In this document: piece after piece, positions 7,047-16,185 of the stretch | Layout of the letters: the number at the start of each line of letters is the position of its first letter | Position numbering within the stretch: the first letter of the stretch is position 1 | DNA from: Erythrobacter rubeus | GTDB taxonomy: Bacteria; Pseudomonadota; Alphaproteobacteria; Sphingomonadales; Sphingomonadaceae | Length of the DNA stretch: 64,000 nucleotides | NCBI RefSeq assembly: GCF_014705715.1 | Contig: NZ_JACXLC010000001.1 | Coordinates: forward strand, 354,457-418,456 | Direction: 5' to 3' | Translations under genes and position numbers: made by a program | Notes under the pieces: model-generated | Told to the model about the DNA's origin: nothing | Databases searched by the model: none | The model's input: the letters and a program-made list of their open reading frames with translations, nothing else

Positions 7047-9323
7047 TTACTCTTCGCCGACCGCACTCGGCGGCAAGGCTCCATCGGACACTTCGCTATC
7101 GGCTGCTTCATCGCCGCCGACAAGCCCCCGTGCCTCGAGCATCGGCTGGATGTCAGGCTGACGTCCGGCGAAGTTTTCGAACATGTCGAAATAATCGAGC
7201 GTCCCGCCGCGGCTGAGCACGGTCTGACGGTAGTGCTCGCCGTTCGCCCGCGTCAGTCCGCCATTTTCGCGGAACCATTTGCGGCTGTCACGGTCGAGCA
7301 TCTCGGTCCACAGATAGCTGTAATATCCGGCCGAATAGCCAGCGGGCGATGAGAAGATGTGGTTGAAGTATGTGCTGCGATAGCGCGGCGGCACAAGCTC
7401 GATTTCCAGCCCAAGATCGGTCAGCGAGCGGCGCTCGAACGCGTCTACGGCGGCTGGGTCACCAACCAACGCGCTCGCTTCGTCGGGGCTGAGCGCATGC
7501 CATTTCATATCGAGCAAGGCCGCTTCCACCACTTCGCCGAAATCGTAGCCCTGATTGAATTTGGCCGCCGCTTCGATGCGCTCGATCATTTCTGCAGGGA
7601 TGGTTTCGCCGGTCTCATAATGCTTGGCATGGTTCGACAGGATCGAAGGCCATGTCGCCCACATCTCGTGCACCTGGCTCGGATATTCGACGAAATCGCG
7701 CGCCGTGGCTGTTCCCGACAGGCTTTCATAGCGCTGGTCGGCAAAGAGCCCGTGCGCCGCATGGCCGAATTCATGAAACGCCGTGTTGACCCAGTCGAAA
7801 CTGACCAGTTGCGGTTCACCGGCAGGCGCTTTCGGTACATTGAGGACATTGTAGATCACAGGCTTGTTGCCGGTCAGGTCGCTCTGGTCGACAAAGTTAC
7901 CCATCCACGCACCGCCGCGCTTCGACGGTCGCTGGAACGGGTCGAAATAGAAAAGGCCGAGCTCCGATCCATCTTCCTCGAACACGGTGTAGATCCAGAC
8001 GTCCGGATGATAGACGGGGATGTCGTCCCGGCGTTCGAAGGTAAGGCCGTAAAGCTCCTTCGCCATGAAAAAGATGCCGTCTTCGAGGACCCGGTCCAGC
8101 TGGAAGTATTCCATCACGGCATCCTCATCGAGGCTGAACTGTTCGGCCTTGATGCGGTTGGCGTATCTGTACCAATCCCAGGGCTGAACCGTGAAATCGC
8201 CGCCATCTGCGCGGATTGCAGCGTTCAGCAATTCCGCCTCGCGGCGCTGGGTCGCGGCCAGCGCAGGTACCATCTGCTCTATGAAATCGAGCGCGGTCTT
8301 CGGCTCTTTCGCCATGCGGTCATACATGGTGTAGCTCGCCCAATCGGGCTTCCCGAACAGCGCCGCCTTCTGCGCGCGCAGCAGCGCTATCCGCGCAATC
8401 AGGTCGCGGGTATCGACCGCCCTGGTGCCGTCGGCGCGGTCATGGCTGAGGCGAAACAGTTTTTCGCGGGTTTCGCGGTTTTCCAGCACCGGCAGCAGCG
8501 GCTGCTGGGTCGTGTTCTGGAGCGCGATCGCGAACTTTCCGGGAAACCCCTTTTCCGCAGCGAGATCGGCCGCCGCCTGAATATCGGAATCCGACAAGCC
8601 TGCCAGCTCTTCTCGCGTGTCGACGATCAGAGGCTGATCGGCCATTGCATCGCGCGCGAGCTGGCCGAATTCGGTGGTGAGCGTCGAAAGCTCGGTGTTG
8701 ATCACCTTGACCTGTTCGCGCTCCGCATCGCTAAGCAGCGCGCCGGCATGAACCATGCTGTCATATGTGTTTTCGAGCAGCCGTGCATCTTCCACTGTCA
8801 TCGCCATGGCGGCGCGGTTGTCGTAGACCGCCTTCACACGCGCAAAGAGCTCCGGATTCAGAGTGATGCTGTCGCTGTGTGCGGACAGGCGCGGACTGAT
8901 TTCCGTATTGATCGCATCGAGACGGTCGGTCGTGTTCGTTCCGGTAAGCTGGAAGAAGACGCTGGCGACCCGGCTAAGCATGGCGCCAGAGCGTTCGAGC
9001 GCCACGATGGTATTTTCAAAATCCGGCGCGGCAGGGTTGCCCGTAATGGCTGCAACTTCCGCCGTCTGGATGGCCATTCCCTGTTCGAATGCCGGAAGGT
9101 AATCGTCCTCGGAAATCTGGGTGAAATCCGGCGCATGAAACGGCAGCCTGCTTTCGCTGGCGAAATAGCCGGTGCCTTCAGGAATGTCGGGCGCGTAATC
9201 CTGGGCGGCTTCGGCTGCGGTGATCGGGTCCACATCGGCTCCATTGGTGTAGGTCGCGCAGCCCGCAAGCAGGGCGAGTGCGGTGCTGGACATAAGGATA
9301 GATGGCAGTTTCGCGGCGGTCAT
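7047..9323 (-). CDS. M3-family metallopeptidase lipoprotein (Dcp-like)
   Basis: Zinc metallopeptidase of the M3 family (peptidyl-dipeptidase Dcp/oligopeptidase type), 758 residues. The zinc-binding site HEFGHAAHG (His517, Glu518, His521) is intact, and the C-terminal region with RYRSTYFNHIFSSPAGYSAG is typical of the family. The ATG at 9323 is chosen because it follows GGAAGAAA and opens a lipoprotein signal ending LLAGC; an earlier in-frame start would add 44 residues with no family character. The lipobox places it in the periplasm, anchored to a membrane, where it would trim oligopeptides. It is a single gene with its own hairpin downstream and a divergent iron-receptor gene upstream. Confidence 0.93.
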   Translation of the reverse strand: MTAAKLPSILMSSTALALLAGCATYTNGADVDPITAAEAAQDYAPDIPEGTGYFASESRLPFHAPDFTQISEDDYLPAFEQGMAIQTAEVAAITGNPAAPDFENTIVALERSGAMLSRVASVFFQLTGTNTTDRLDAINTEISPRLSAHSDSITLNPELFARVKAVYDNRAAMAMTVEDARLLENTYDSMVHAGALLSDAEREQVKVINTELSTLTTEFGQLARDAMADQPLIVDTREELAGLSDSDIQAAADLAAEKGFPGKFAIALQNTTQQPLLPVLENRETREKLFRLSHDRADGTRAVDTRDLIARIALLRAQKAALFGKPDWASYTMYDRMAKEPKTALDFIEQMVPALAATQRREAELLNAAIRADGGDFTVQPWDWYRYANRIKAEQFSLDEDAVMEYFQLDRVLEDGIFFMAKELYGLTFERRDDIPVYHPDVWIYTVFEEDGSELGLFYFDPFQRPSKRGGAWMGNFVDQSDLTGNKPVIYNVLNVPKAPAGEPQLVSFDWVNTAFHEFGHAAHGLFADQRYESLSGTATARDFVEYPSQVHEMWATWPSILSNHAKHYETGETIPAEMIERIEAAAKFNQGYDFGEVVEAALLDMKWHALSPDEASALVGDPAAVDAFERRSLTDLGLEIELVPPRYRSTYFNHIFSSPAGYSAGYYSYLWTEMLDRDSRKWFRENGGLTRANGEHYRQTVLSRGGTLDYFDMFENFAGRQPDIQPMLEARGLVGGDEAADSEVSDGALPPSAVGEE

Positions 9324-9498
9324 TGGGTTTCTTCCGTGTTCAAAATGATGGCCCCTTAGAAGGGCCTGCAAACAATTGGTGGCTTTCTGTTTATCGATGG
9401 GCGGGCTTGAACATGGGATGAGCGCCAATTTCAAGTGCGAGCTTTTTCGCGGCAATGCTCAGCAATGATCGCTTGACGAACATCGAGCCTCTAAATAG

Positions 9499-9519
9499 TA
9501 ATGAGAGTCAGTCGCATTA
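9499..9519. promoter_or_regulatory. Fur-box-like palindrome before the TonB receptor gene
   Basis: Imperfect 21-bp palindrome whose 17-bp core ATGAGAGTCAGTCGCAT spans 9501-9517. TAATG and CATTA form the outer arms. It ends 13 bases before the ATG at 9533 and just before the ribosome binding site AGGAAG, a position where a bound repressor would block transcription. A second site 14/17 identical lies at 11705-11721 before the next gene. Fur is inferred from the palindrome type and the target gene. Confidence 0.6.
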
Positions 9520-9532
9520 GCAGGAAGACTCG

Positions 9533-11692
9533 ATGCCCCTTCAACCAATGAAATACGGTGCCGCGCTTTCATGTGCGGCGCTGGCGTATTATCCCGCGCT
9601 CGCATCGGCGAGTGAAGACGATGGATCGGACGCAGCCGCCGAAAATGGCGGCCAGATCACAGTGGTTGCCACACGGAACGCTACGCTGAGCTTTGAGTAT
9701 CCAGGCCAGGTCACCGTAATCGATCGCGACATCATCGACGATTTCAATGCATCGACCTTGCAGGACGTCTTTGCTGCCATCCCCGGGACGACGTTCGATT
9801 CCGGCCCCCGCCGCACCGGCGATGTGCCCAGCATTCGCGGCCTGTCCGGCAATGCCATCCTGATCTTTCAGGACGGTGCGCGCCAGAGCTTCGTTTCCGG
9901 GCATGATGGGCGGTTTTTCATCGATCCCGAACTCGTGCAAACGGTCGAAGTGGTGCGCGGGCCAAGCTCCGCTCTCTATGGATCGGGCGCGCTGGGCGGC
10001 GTGATCGCGACCCGCACAATCACAGCAGAAGACATGCTCGGGGAAGGCGAGCGCTTCGCGGTACGGCTCACATCTGGGTACCAATCGGTGAACGATGAAT
10101 TCCGCGTTGGCGGCACCGTCGCTGGACAATCCTCGGACGGAGTGTGGGATGCGCTCGGCCATATCACCTACCGCGATTCCGGCGATATCGAGCTTGGCAA
10201 TGGCGCGCTGCTGCCCGCCGATGACGCGATCACCTCTTCGCTGCTCAAGCTGACAGCTCGACCGACGAGCAGCCTGGAGATCACAGCATCCTATTCCCGG
10301 TTCGAAGGGGATTCGACCGATCCTCAGAACCCTCAAGGAAATAACCTGGCAGGGCCTGACAATGATCTCGTATTCCGAGACGCCCGAAACGACACCGCAC
10401 AGCTGGGGCTCAACTGGAACCCGACCAGCGATGCGCTCGATCTCAATATTGTCGGGTATTACAGCCGCAATGCCGTGGAAGAAGATGAGGTCGATGATCC
10501 GCGGATTACCGACCGCGAGGTCGAAACGTTCGGCATTCTCATCGATAACCGTTCAAGGTTCACGCTCGGCGAGGCCAGTTCGCTGACGCTGACCTATGGC
10601 GGAGAATACTACCGCGACGAACAGCGTGGGCTCGACACCGCTACCAGCGACATGACACGGGGCGGCGTGCCGGATGCCGAAACGGATTTTGTGGGCTTGT
10701 TCATCCAGGCAGAATTCGAGCTTGATACGCCATTCGGTCTGCCTGGCTATCTCAGCGTCATCCCGGGCATCCGCTGGGACTCGTTTGAATCGAGCGCCAC
10801 AGACGAGAGCTTCGGGATCGATGACGAAGAGTTCTCACCCAAGATCGGCGCATCCTACAAACCGATACCGGAGCTGCTCATATTCGGGAACTACGCGCTG
10901 GGCTTCCGCGCACCGTCCTTCAACGAAGCTTTTGCTGATGGCACCCACTTCGTGATCCCGAACCTGTCCGCCCCTCCGGGGCCGCGCGGGCCCGTATTTG
11001 TGAGCAATTTGTTTATCGGCAATCCCGATCTCCAGGCGGAGGAATCCGAAACCTGGGAAATCGGAGCAGGCCTCGATTTCGATGACCTGATCCAGCGCGG
11101 CGACCGTTTGTGGGTGAAGGGATCGTACTACAATAGCGACGTCGATAACCTGATTGGGCTCGATGTGAACACACCAGCAGGCTGCTTCGTTGCCAGCCCC
11201 TTCGTACCTCCATGCGGTTCAGGGGCCGAGTTCGGAAACACGAGCCAGAACGTCAACATCACCGCGGCCGAGATTGACGGGATAGAGATCGAGTTCGGGT
11301 ACGAATCCGAGATATTCTATGCTCGCGGTCACTTCTCCACGATCGACGGGTTGGATATCGATACGGGCGAATTCTTGGAAGGGCTCATTCAGCCCGACAT
11401 CCTCTTTGTCGACCTCGGCGCGCGCCTGGGTGAAACCGGACTGCGCATCGGTACGCGTCTGACCTACGCGACCGAATTCGATGAGGTGAACGAGCCGCAG
11501 GATGTGCGGGACGATTACTTCGTTAGCGAGTTTTACCTCGTCTACGAACCAGAGAACGGACCGCTGCGCGACTTTCGCGTGGACTTGGGGATCGACAATG
11601 TCGGCGATGCCGATTTCGAGGTAGTGAATGCCGGCGTCTTTCAGCCAGGCCGGAACTTGAAGGCAGCCCTCACTTGGTCGAAGGGCTTTTAA
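9533..11692 (+). CDS. TonB-dependent receptor, probably for iron or haem
   Basis: Outer-membrane active transporter of 719 residues. A signal peptide is followed by a TonB-box-like GQITVVATR (residues about 40-48). The plug domain includes IPGTTFDSGPRRTGDVPSIR and the VEVVRGPSSALYGSGALGG segment, and the 22-strand barrel ends in a terminal phenylalanine (WSKGF). The length and layout fit the haem/haemoglobin/transferrin-type receptors, but the ligand is not determined. The start at 9533 is supported by AGGAAG at 9522-9527. A Fur-like palindrome lies directly upstream, pointing to iron-repressed expression. The DUF6607 gene follows with its own similar site, so the two probably form an iron-starvation pair. 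Confidence 0.93.
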   Translation: MPLQPMKYGAALSCAALAYYPALASASEDDGSDAAAENGGQITVVATRNATLSFEYPGQVTVIDRDIIDDFNASTLQDVFAAIPGTTFDSGPRRTGDVPSIRGLSGNAILIFQDGARQSFVSGHDGRFFIDPELVQTVEVVRGPSSALYGSGALGGVIATRTITAEDMLGEGERFAVRLTSGYQSVNDEFRVGGTVAGQSSDGVWDALGHITYRDSGDIELGNGALLPADDAITSSLLKLTARPTSSLEITASYSRFEGDSTDPQNPQGNNLAGPDNDLVFRDARNDTAQLGLNWNPTSDALDLNIVGYYSRNAVEEDEVDDPRITDREVETFGILIDNRSRFTLGEASSLTLTYGGEYYRDEQRGLDTATSDMTRGGVPDAETDFVGLFIQAEFELDTPFGLPGYLSVIPGIRWDSFESSATDESFGIDDEEFSPKIGASYKPIPELLIFGNYALGFRAPSFNEAFADGTHFVIPNLSAPPGPRGPVFVSNLFIGNPDLQAEESETWEIGAGLDFDDLIQRGDRLWVKGSYYNSDVDNLIGLDVNTPAGCFVASPFVPPCGSGAEFGNTSQNVNITAAEIDGIEIEFGYESEIFYARGHFSTIDGLDIDTGEFLEGLIQPDILFVDLGARLGETGLRIGTRLTYATEFDEVNEPQDVRDDYFVSEFYLVYEPENGPLRDFRVDLGIDNVGDADFEVVNAGVFQPGRNLKAALTWSKGF

Positions 11693-11704
11693 TCACAACT
11701 GCAC

Positions 11705-11721
11705 ATGAGTATCATTCGCAT
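11705..11721. promoter_or_regulatory. Fur-box-like palindrome before the DUF6607 gene
   Basis: A 17-bp imperfect palindrome ATGAGTATCATTCGCAT placed between the receptor stop codon (11692) and the ATG of the next gene (11743). It matches the core of the site at 9501-9517 at 14 of 17 positions, with identical outer arms ATGAG and TCGCAT. The repeated occurrence before two adjacent genes is the main reason to regard both as operators of the same repressor, most likely Fur. Confidence 0.6.
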
Positions 11722-11742
11722 ATCATTCAATGGGAGTCCCCT

Positions 11743-12747
11743 ATGTACATAAATAGCAAATCCATCCTCGCGGCCGGGCTTGCTGCGCTGGCGCTTGCAG
11801 CCACCCCGACCCCGGCGCTGGCTGATGATCCGATCGAACGCAGCGCAGCGGCGGAAGAGGCGGCATTCGAAGCCGACCGTCAGACCATTCTGTCGATGGC
11901 AGGAGACTTCGCCGTCGTTTTCGACATGCAGGAATCCACCGCTTGGAAAGACGGGTATGAGCCGATCGATCGGAAGGTCACCAGCGGGTACGAATCCGTT
12001 CGGGTCATCGAGGATACCGGCACGAAGATCGTGCTTCAGCACCTCCTCGTGACTGGCACGAACGACAATCCTTATGTGGTCAAGCACTGGCGCCAGGATT
12101 GGGAGTATGAGCCAGAGCAGATCCTGACCTATCAAGGCGGCGACAGCTGGAAGCTGGTCGATGTGCCCGAACCGATGAGGGCAGGGCGATGGTCACAGAC
12201 TGTCTACCAGGTCGACGACAGTCCACGCTATGCCGGTTGGGGACAGTGGCAGACGACCAATGGTGTGAAGCGCTGGCGGTCGAACTGGACGACCCGCCCG
12301 CTGGCTCGCCGCGACGCGGTGCGCGATCCGATTTACGATCGCTATGTCGGCATAAACCGCCACCAGATGACCCCGACCGGCTGGATTCACTGGCAGGACA
12401 ACACCAAGATGATGCCGTCCGCCCAAGGGAGCGGAGAATTGGTGCCGGTCGTTCAGGAATACGTGCTCAACACGTATGAACGCTATGATGATTACAACGT
12501 CGCAGCCGCCGAAACCTATTGGGACAAGACCCATGAATACTGGGCGGCGATCCGCCGGAAGTGGGATCAGGTGGCGACGGAATCTGGTGGTATCGCAATC
12601 GCACAGGAGGCCGATGTTGGCACGTCAATCGCGGGTGAACTGCTGAAACTCGCCGACGCGATCAAAACAGGAGACACCACGGTCGAGGCCGCCAGTGCAA
12701 AGGCTGTCGCATTAATCGACGAAGGCACATCGCGCAGTGGTGGGTGA
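11743..12747 (+). CDS. DUF6607 family exported protein
   Basis: Predicted exported protein of 334 residues that I recognise as DUF6607-like; no biochemical function is known to me. A signal peptide (hydrophobic run ending PTPALA) is followed by a Trp- and Tyr-rich body with segments such as VKHWRQDWEYEP, GWGQWQTTNGVKRW and WIHWQDNTKMM, suggesting an extracytoplasmic beta-rich fold. The ATG at 11743 follows GGGAG at 11732-11736; an in-frame start at 11674 would overlap the receptor gene and lacks a signal sequence. Its Fur-like operator and position after the TonB receptor suggest a role in iron or haem acquisition; this is inference from context. Confidence 0.85.
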   Translation: MYINSKSILAAGLAALALAATPTPALADDPIERSAAAEEAAFEADRQTILSMAGDFAVVFDMQESTAWKDGYEPIDRKVTSGYESVRVIEDTGTKIVLQHLLVTGTNDNPYVVKHWRQDWEYEPEQILTYQGGDSWKLVDVPEPMRAGRWSQTVYQVDDSPRYAGWGQWQTTNGVKRWRSNWTTRPLARRDAVRDPIYDRYVGINRHQMTPTGWIHWQDNTKMMPSAQGSGELVPVVQEYVLNTYERYDDYNVAAAETYWDKTHEYWAAIRRKWDQVATESGGIAIAQEADVGTSIAGELLKLADAIKTGDTTVEAASAKAVALIDEGTSRSGG

Positions 12748-12775
12748 CTGAGCCGGAAGGGCGCGTAGGAGGCCT

Positions 12776-12832
12776 GACGGGGTTTGCCTGTCGCCGAACA
12801 CGAACCGGTTTCGGCGGCCTTAAGCCCCCGTC
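12776..12832. terminator. Nested stem-loop between convergent genes
   Basis: An outer stem GACGGGG (12776-12782) with CCCCGTC (12826-12832) encloses a perfect inner stem CGCCGAA (12792-12798) with TTCGGCG (12810-12816). It sits between the end of the DUF6607 gene (+) and the end of the pilus adhesin gene (-), where a two-way terminator is expected. There is no clear T-run. Confidence 0.4.
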
Positions 12833-12901
12833 GCCTTGCCCTCGCAAGCTCACCTACCTGCGGCATCAACCGTTAGCTGCCACAGATACGCGTGCCCGCA
12901 A

Positions 12902-13765
12902 TCACTGCGCGATCATCTCTACGGTAATGTTGTCCTGATATGTGCCGGAGAACGCGCCGGTAACGTCGCCGACCCGGATGTCCAGCCGGTACTGCGAGCC
13001 CTGAAGATTCGCCTCGGGGCGTCGCCTGACCACCTGGTCGGAAGCGAGGGCGAGGGGTTCACCGTCGAAGGTGGCGAAATATTCGATCCGGTGCTCGGCC
13101 TGATCCTGAGAAACCAACGCTCCGCCGTTTTCGGACTGGATTGTGAAATCGACGTCCGTATTGGCTTGAGCGTTGAAGAGGATGAACGCCTGCTCGCCGG
13201 TCTCAAGCTCGCCGAAATCGATGAAGGCGAACGTTCGATCGGCATTGGTCGTGCCCGAAGTGCCGGCGATCGACAATGCCGTGTCGGTAAGGACCTGTAG
13301 CGCGATCGGGACTTCTATCTGCTCATCCAAGACCGTGCCCAGGTTATCGAGTAACTTTACGTCTATCAGCATGTCGCACCGACCAGGTTCTGCAAATGCG
13401 CGCTCTTCCGGTCGCCAGCGAAGCGTCAGGTAAAGCTCCTCGTCAGCAGAGAGCGATATTTCGGTTACGTAGCTGGCTGCTCTGCGCACCAGCAGATTTC
13501 CGTTAAGCCGTGCATCGATCGGAGTGGTGCATGGCCACGTGAATTCGGCCGCATCCGTCGGTGTTATTTCAAGTTCGCCGTCGAAATCGCTGTCCGGTGG
13601 TGCAATGATCCGGATCATGGTCACCTCGCCTTCCGGCAGAGGTTGAAATGGCTTGAAGACGGTTGCGACGGGCTGCTCGATCTCGAGGATCGGTTGAGCG
13701 GACAGAAGCGTCGGAAAGAGCACTTGTGCGGTCGCTATCGCTGCGCATGTTCGAAATAGCTTCAT
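12902..13765 (-). CDS. Pilus tip adhesin / minor subunit candidate
   Basis: Exported protein of 287 residues, last gene of the chaperone-usher operon. A signal peptide (ATAQVLFPTLLSAQ) is followed by an N-terminal domain with two cysteines (in EFTWPC and PGRC) and a C-terminal beta-rich domain ending SGTYQDNITVEMIAQ, like the last strand of a pilin. A two-domain protein in this position is usually the tip adhesin: a receptor-binding domain joined to a pilin domain completed by a neighbouring subunit. The ATG at 13765 is chosen for its signal peptide. The upstream usher reading frame continues 197 bp into this gene in another frame, which is unusual. No close named family recognised. Confidence 0.75.
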   Translation of the reverse strand: MKLFRTCAAIATAQVLFPTLLSAQPILEIEQPVATVFKPFQPLPEGEVTMIRIIAPPDSDFDGELEITPTDAAEFTWPCTTPIDARLNGNLLVRRAASYVTEISLSADEELYLTLRWRPEERAFAEPGRCDMLIDVKLLDNLGTVLDEQIEVPIALQVLTDTALSIAGTSGTTNADRTFAFIDFGELETGEQAFILFNAQANTDVDFTIQSENGGALVSQDQAEHRIEYFATFDGEPLALASDQVVRRRPEANLQGSQYRLDIRVGDVTGAFSGTYQDNITVEMIAQ

Positions 13766-16178
13766 TGTCGAAAGGCTCCAGTTTGATTTCGCCCTTCTGG
13801 ACGATGCCGGTTTCATCTTCGGCGATTGTGATTTCCGCTGAAAGGTTGCTCGATCCGTCGATCCTGATCCGGTAGGTTCCAGGCTCAAGGTTTTCGACAA
13901 CCAGCCGGCCGGTCCGGTTGGTGAAGAACCGCGCGACCTCGGTATTGCCATCGGCGGTGTATATCGTGCCGGTAGCAAGGCTCACCCGCTCTTCATTCGG
14001 CAAGATAAGCCGCGCCAGGACTGTCGCGCGAATCTCGCTGCCAATATCGACGCGGTAACCGGCCCTGAACGGCGGCAGCACTTCGACCCGGTCGATCCCG
14101 AGGTCGTAGCCGGGCTCCAGATCATCCACTTGCACCGTGAAGGCATAGTTGGAATAGCCAGCCCGCAGCGGTATGAATGCCGCGCCGAATGGATCGCTGT
14201 GTGCCGCTTCGCCGATCCCGTTTTCATCCAGCGATGCGCGGCGGTCGCTGATGTTCTCATGCCGCTTGACGATGACAAAACCGGAATCGAAGGGCCGCCC
14301 GAACTGCACCGCGCCCTCGGCAAATCCGATGCCGATCGCTGCTGTGATTTCTGAACGCGACGACGTGCCAAGCGGTGTTTCGCGGGTCTGGTGGTCGAAT
14401 TGCAATTCAGCCCGGTTGCTGATGTGACGGATCTGGCCGCTGCCCTCGAAAAAGCCATCACGGTCCCGCGAAATCTGTGCGCGGAACTGGCTTTCGCCGA
14501 CCGAGAAGCCGCCGAAGCGCTGATATTCCAGCCTGGCATCGCCGTCCGTGCCGAACCGTGCGCGAGCTCTCGACCTTCTCCCGAGAGGGATCGAGACGGA
14601 TAGGGTCGCGCGATAATCATCGGATTGGCCTTCGCGCTGAACGACCTGTCCGCGTGCATTGAAGTTGGCGCGCATCATTCGCCACGTCGCGCCTAACGCC
14701 AGCGAGCGTGTCCGTTGCCCATGAACGCGGCGATGCGATGCATCGGCGCTGAACTGGACATTCTCCGCCTGAACAAGCCAGCGCAGATCGACAGAAAGCT
14801 CCCGGACCTCGGGCCCGGCAAGAGATTGCAAATGCTCGTTGCGCCAGATCACTTGCGCAGCGACGGTGTGATGCAGGGCGCCCGTTTCGAACTCATTGCG
14901 ATACTGGATGGCGGCCGATGCGCCCCAGCCATCGGACGATTGCGAGACGCTCGTCTCTCCCGATACAATCCCCACCTCGGTCGCGATGGCGACGCTTCCT
15001 CTGACCTGGATAAGGTCAAAGGAGGCTTCTATGTGGGCGCCAAGTGTCAGGCTGGTCGTTACACCGACCTCGTAACTGGCAGAAAGGGCCGGATCATCCG
15101 AATACCTTGGAGAGGCTGTTGCGCCGTAACTGAGTAGGCCCAGGCTCAGATCGAACCGGCTGAGTCCTTCTCCAAGCAGCTCATTATCGATGAACGCTGA
15201 AAAGCTCGTGACCTGTGGCGGACCGGCACCATCATCGACAATGATCACCGCACTGTTCGATCCGGTCGAAAAGGGAAAGTCACTGAGATCGTACGCGCCC
15301 GGCGGCAATTGCTGATCGAATGCGATAAGACCGTCGACCTCGACCGTGACGCGGGCCGGCCGCTCCAATGTAAAGGACTGGCGGCCACTCGGGCGAAGCA
15401 CTCTAAAGGGCTGAATTTCCTCATAAGCGCGGCGGAAGCTGACGCCGACGAAATCGACGGATCTTTGCAGGTTAGTAAATGGCTGCGTCCGAAAATCGCC
15501 GATGGTCAGCCGGGTGGCGTTTTCGAAATCGTCCTTGATCAGCGCGACATCGCGGCGCTCGAAAAGGTCGTCGCGCCCCGTTTCGATATTTGCTTCCCAC
15601 GCGAGCGTCCAGCCATCGAAACCGCCAACATTGACGAAGCCGAATACGTCCGAACGAAAGGGCTCGAACTCTGAACCGATGCGCGGCTGTTGATGGACAT
15701 GGGCAACCCGGTTGATCGCAGTGATACCGGCAGAAAAGCCAGCCGGTTGAAGAGCAGACTCCGGGTCGAGCGATACCGTGTTTCTAAGGCTGACCTGACG
15801 CACACCTCGCTGCGCTATTGCCAATTCGACTGTCAAGGATAGGCTTTCAGGGACGTACTCAATGATGAGGCCGGCCGCGGCGAGAGCTTGCAGAGTGGCG
15901 AAGCCCTCAGCGCTGACCTCCGATGCGAGCACACTGTCGACCGTCGCCTGATCGATCTCTCCGTCGAACAGCGCGAGGATATCTTCCGGGCGGACGGATA
16001 CCTCCGTCCCCCTGATTTTCGCTACGACTTCGCCGAGCAAAATTCCGTCGAGCGAGACGGGAAGGTCAAGCGCAACGGCCTTGTGCGCTCGTAAATCGTC
16101 GGGACTGAACTCAGCGTCGCCGCCGCCTTGGCTCGTCGAGATCAGCGCCGTTGCAAGGATCGCAGAATCGAGTGACAT
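13569..16178 (-). CDS. Outer-membrane usher of a chaperone-usher pilus
   Basis: Usher that forms the outer-membrane pore and assembly platform for pilus subunits delivered by the chaperone. The 869 residues fit the family and show usher-like features: an N-terminal domain, a long beta-barrel region, and the plug-type segment GVSFRRAYEEIQPFRVLRPSG ... LPPGAYDLSDFPFSTGSN. The C-terminal part contains a carboxypeptidase-regulatory-like beta domain (ARLILPNEERVSLATGTIYT). From about residue 805 the sequence becomes Arg/Ser-rich and lacks family character; this tail is encoded inside the adhesin gene in another frame and may reflect a lost stop codon or an indel. In the third frame a TGA overlaps the adhesin ATG (ATGA). 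The start at 16178 lies 7 bp after the chaperone stop. Confidence 0.9.
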   Translation of the reverse strand: MSLDSAILATALISTSQGGGDAEFSPDDLRAHKAVALDLPVSLDGILLGEVVAKIRGTEVSVRPEDILALFDGEIDQATVDSVLASEVSAEGFATLQALAAAGLIIEYVPESLSLTVELAIAQRGVRQVSLRNTVSLDPESALQPAGFSAGITAINRVAHVHQQPRIGSEFEPFRSDVFGFVNVGGFDGWTLAWEANIETGRDDLFERRDVALIKDDFENATRLTIGDFRTQPFTNLQRSVDFVGVSFRRAYEEIQPFRVLRPSGRQSFTLERPARVTVEVDGLIAFDQQLPPGAYDLSDFPFSTGSNSAVIIVDDGAGPPQVTSFSAFIDNELLGEGLSRFDLSLGLLSYGATASPRYSDDPALSASYEVGVTTSLTLGAHIEASFDLIQVRGSVAIATEVGIVSGETSVSQSSDGWGASAAIQYRNEFETGALHHTVAAQVIWRNEHLQSLAGPEVRELSVDLRWLVQAENVQFSADASHRRVHGQRTRSLALGATWRMMRANFNARGQVVQREGQSDDYRATLSVSIPLGRRSRARARFGTDGDARLEYQRFGGFSVGESQFRAQISRDRDGFFEGSGQIRHISNRAELQFDHQTRETPLGTSSRSEITAAIGIGFAEGAVQFGRPFDSGFVIVKRHENISDRRASLDENGIGEAAHSDPFGAAFIPLRAGYSNYAFTVQVDDLEPGYDLGIDRVEVLPPFRAGYRVDIGSEIRATVLARLILPNEERVSLATGTIYTADGNTEVARFFTNRTGRLVVENLEPGTYRIRIDGSSNLSAEITIAEDETGIVQKGEIKLEPFDNEAISNMRSDSDRTSALSDASVRSTDPRDRAARRNRLQAISTSAGRRGDHDPDHCTTGQRFRRRT

Positions 16179-16185
16179 CGTCTGA

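Noticed and set aside
7359..9359. A 666-codon open frame on the plus strand.
   Set aside because: It lies antisense to the M3 peptidase, which has a complete zinc site and lipoprotein signal. Its Arg/His-rich translation is typical of a frame opposite G+C-rich coding DNA.
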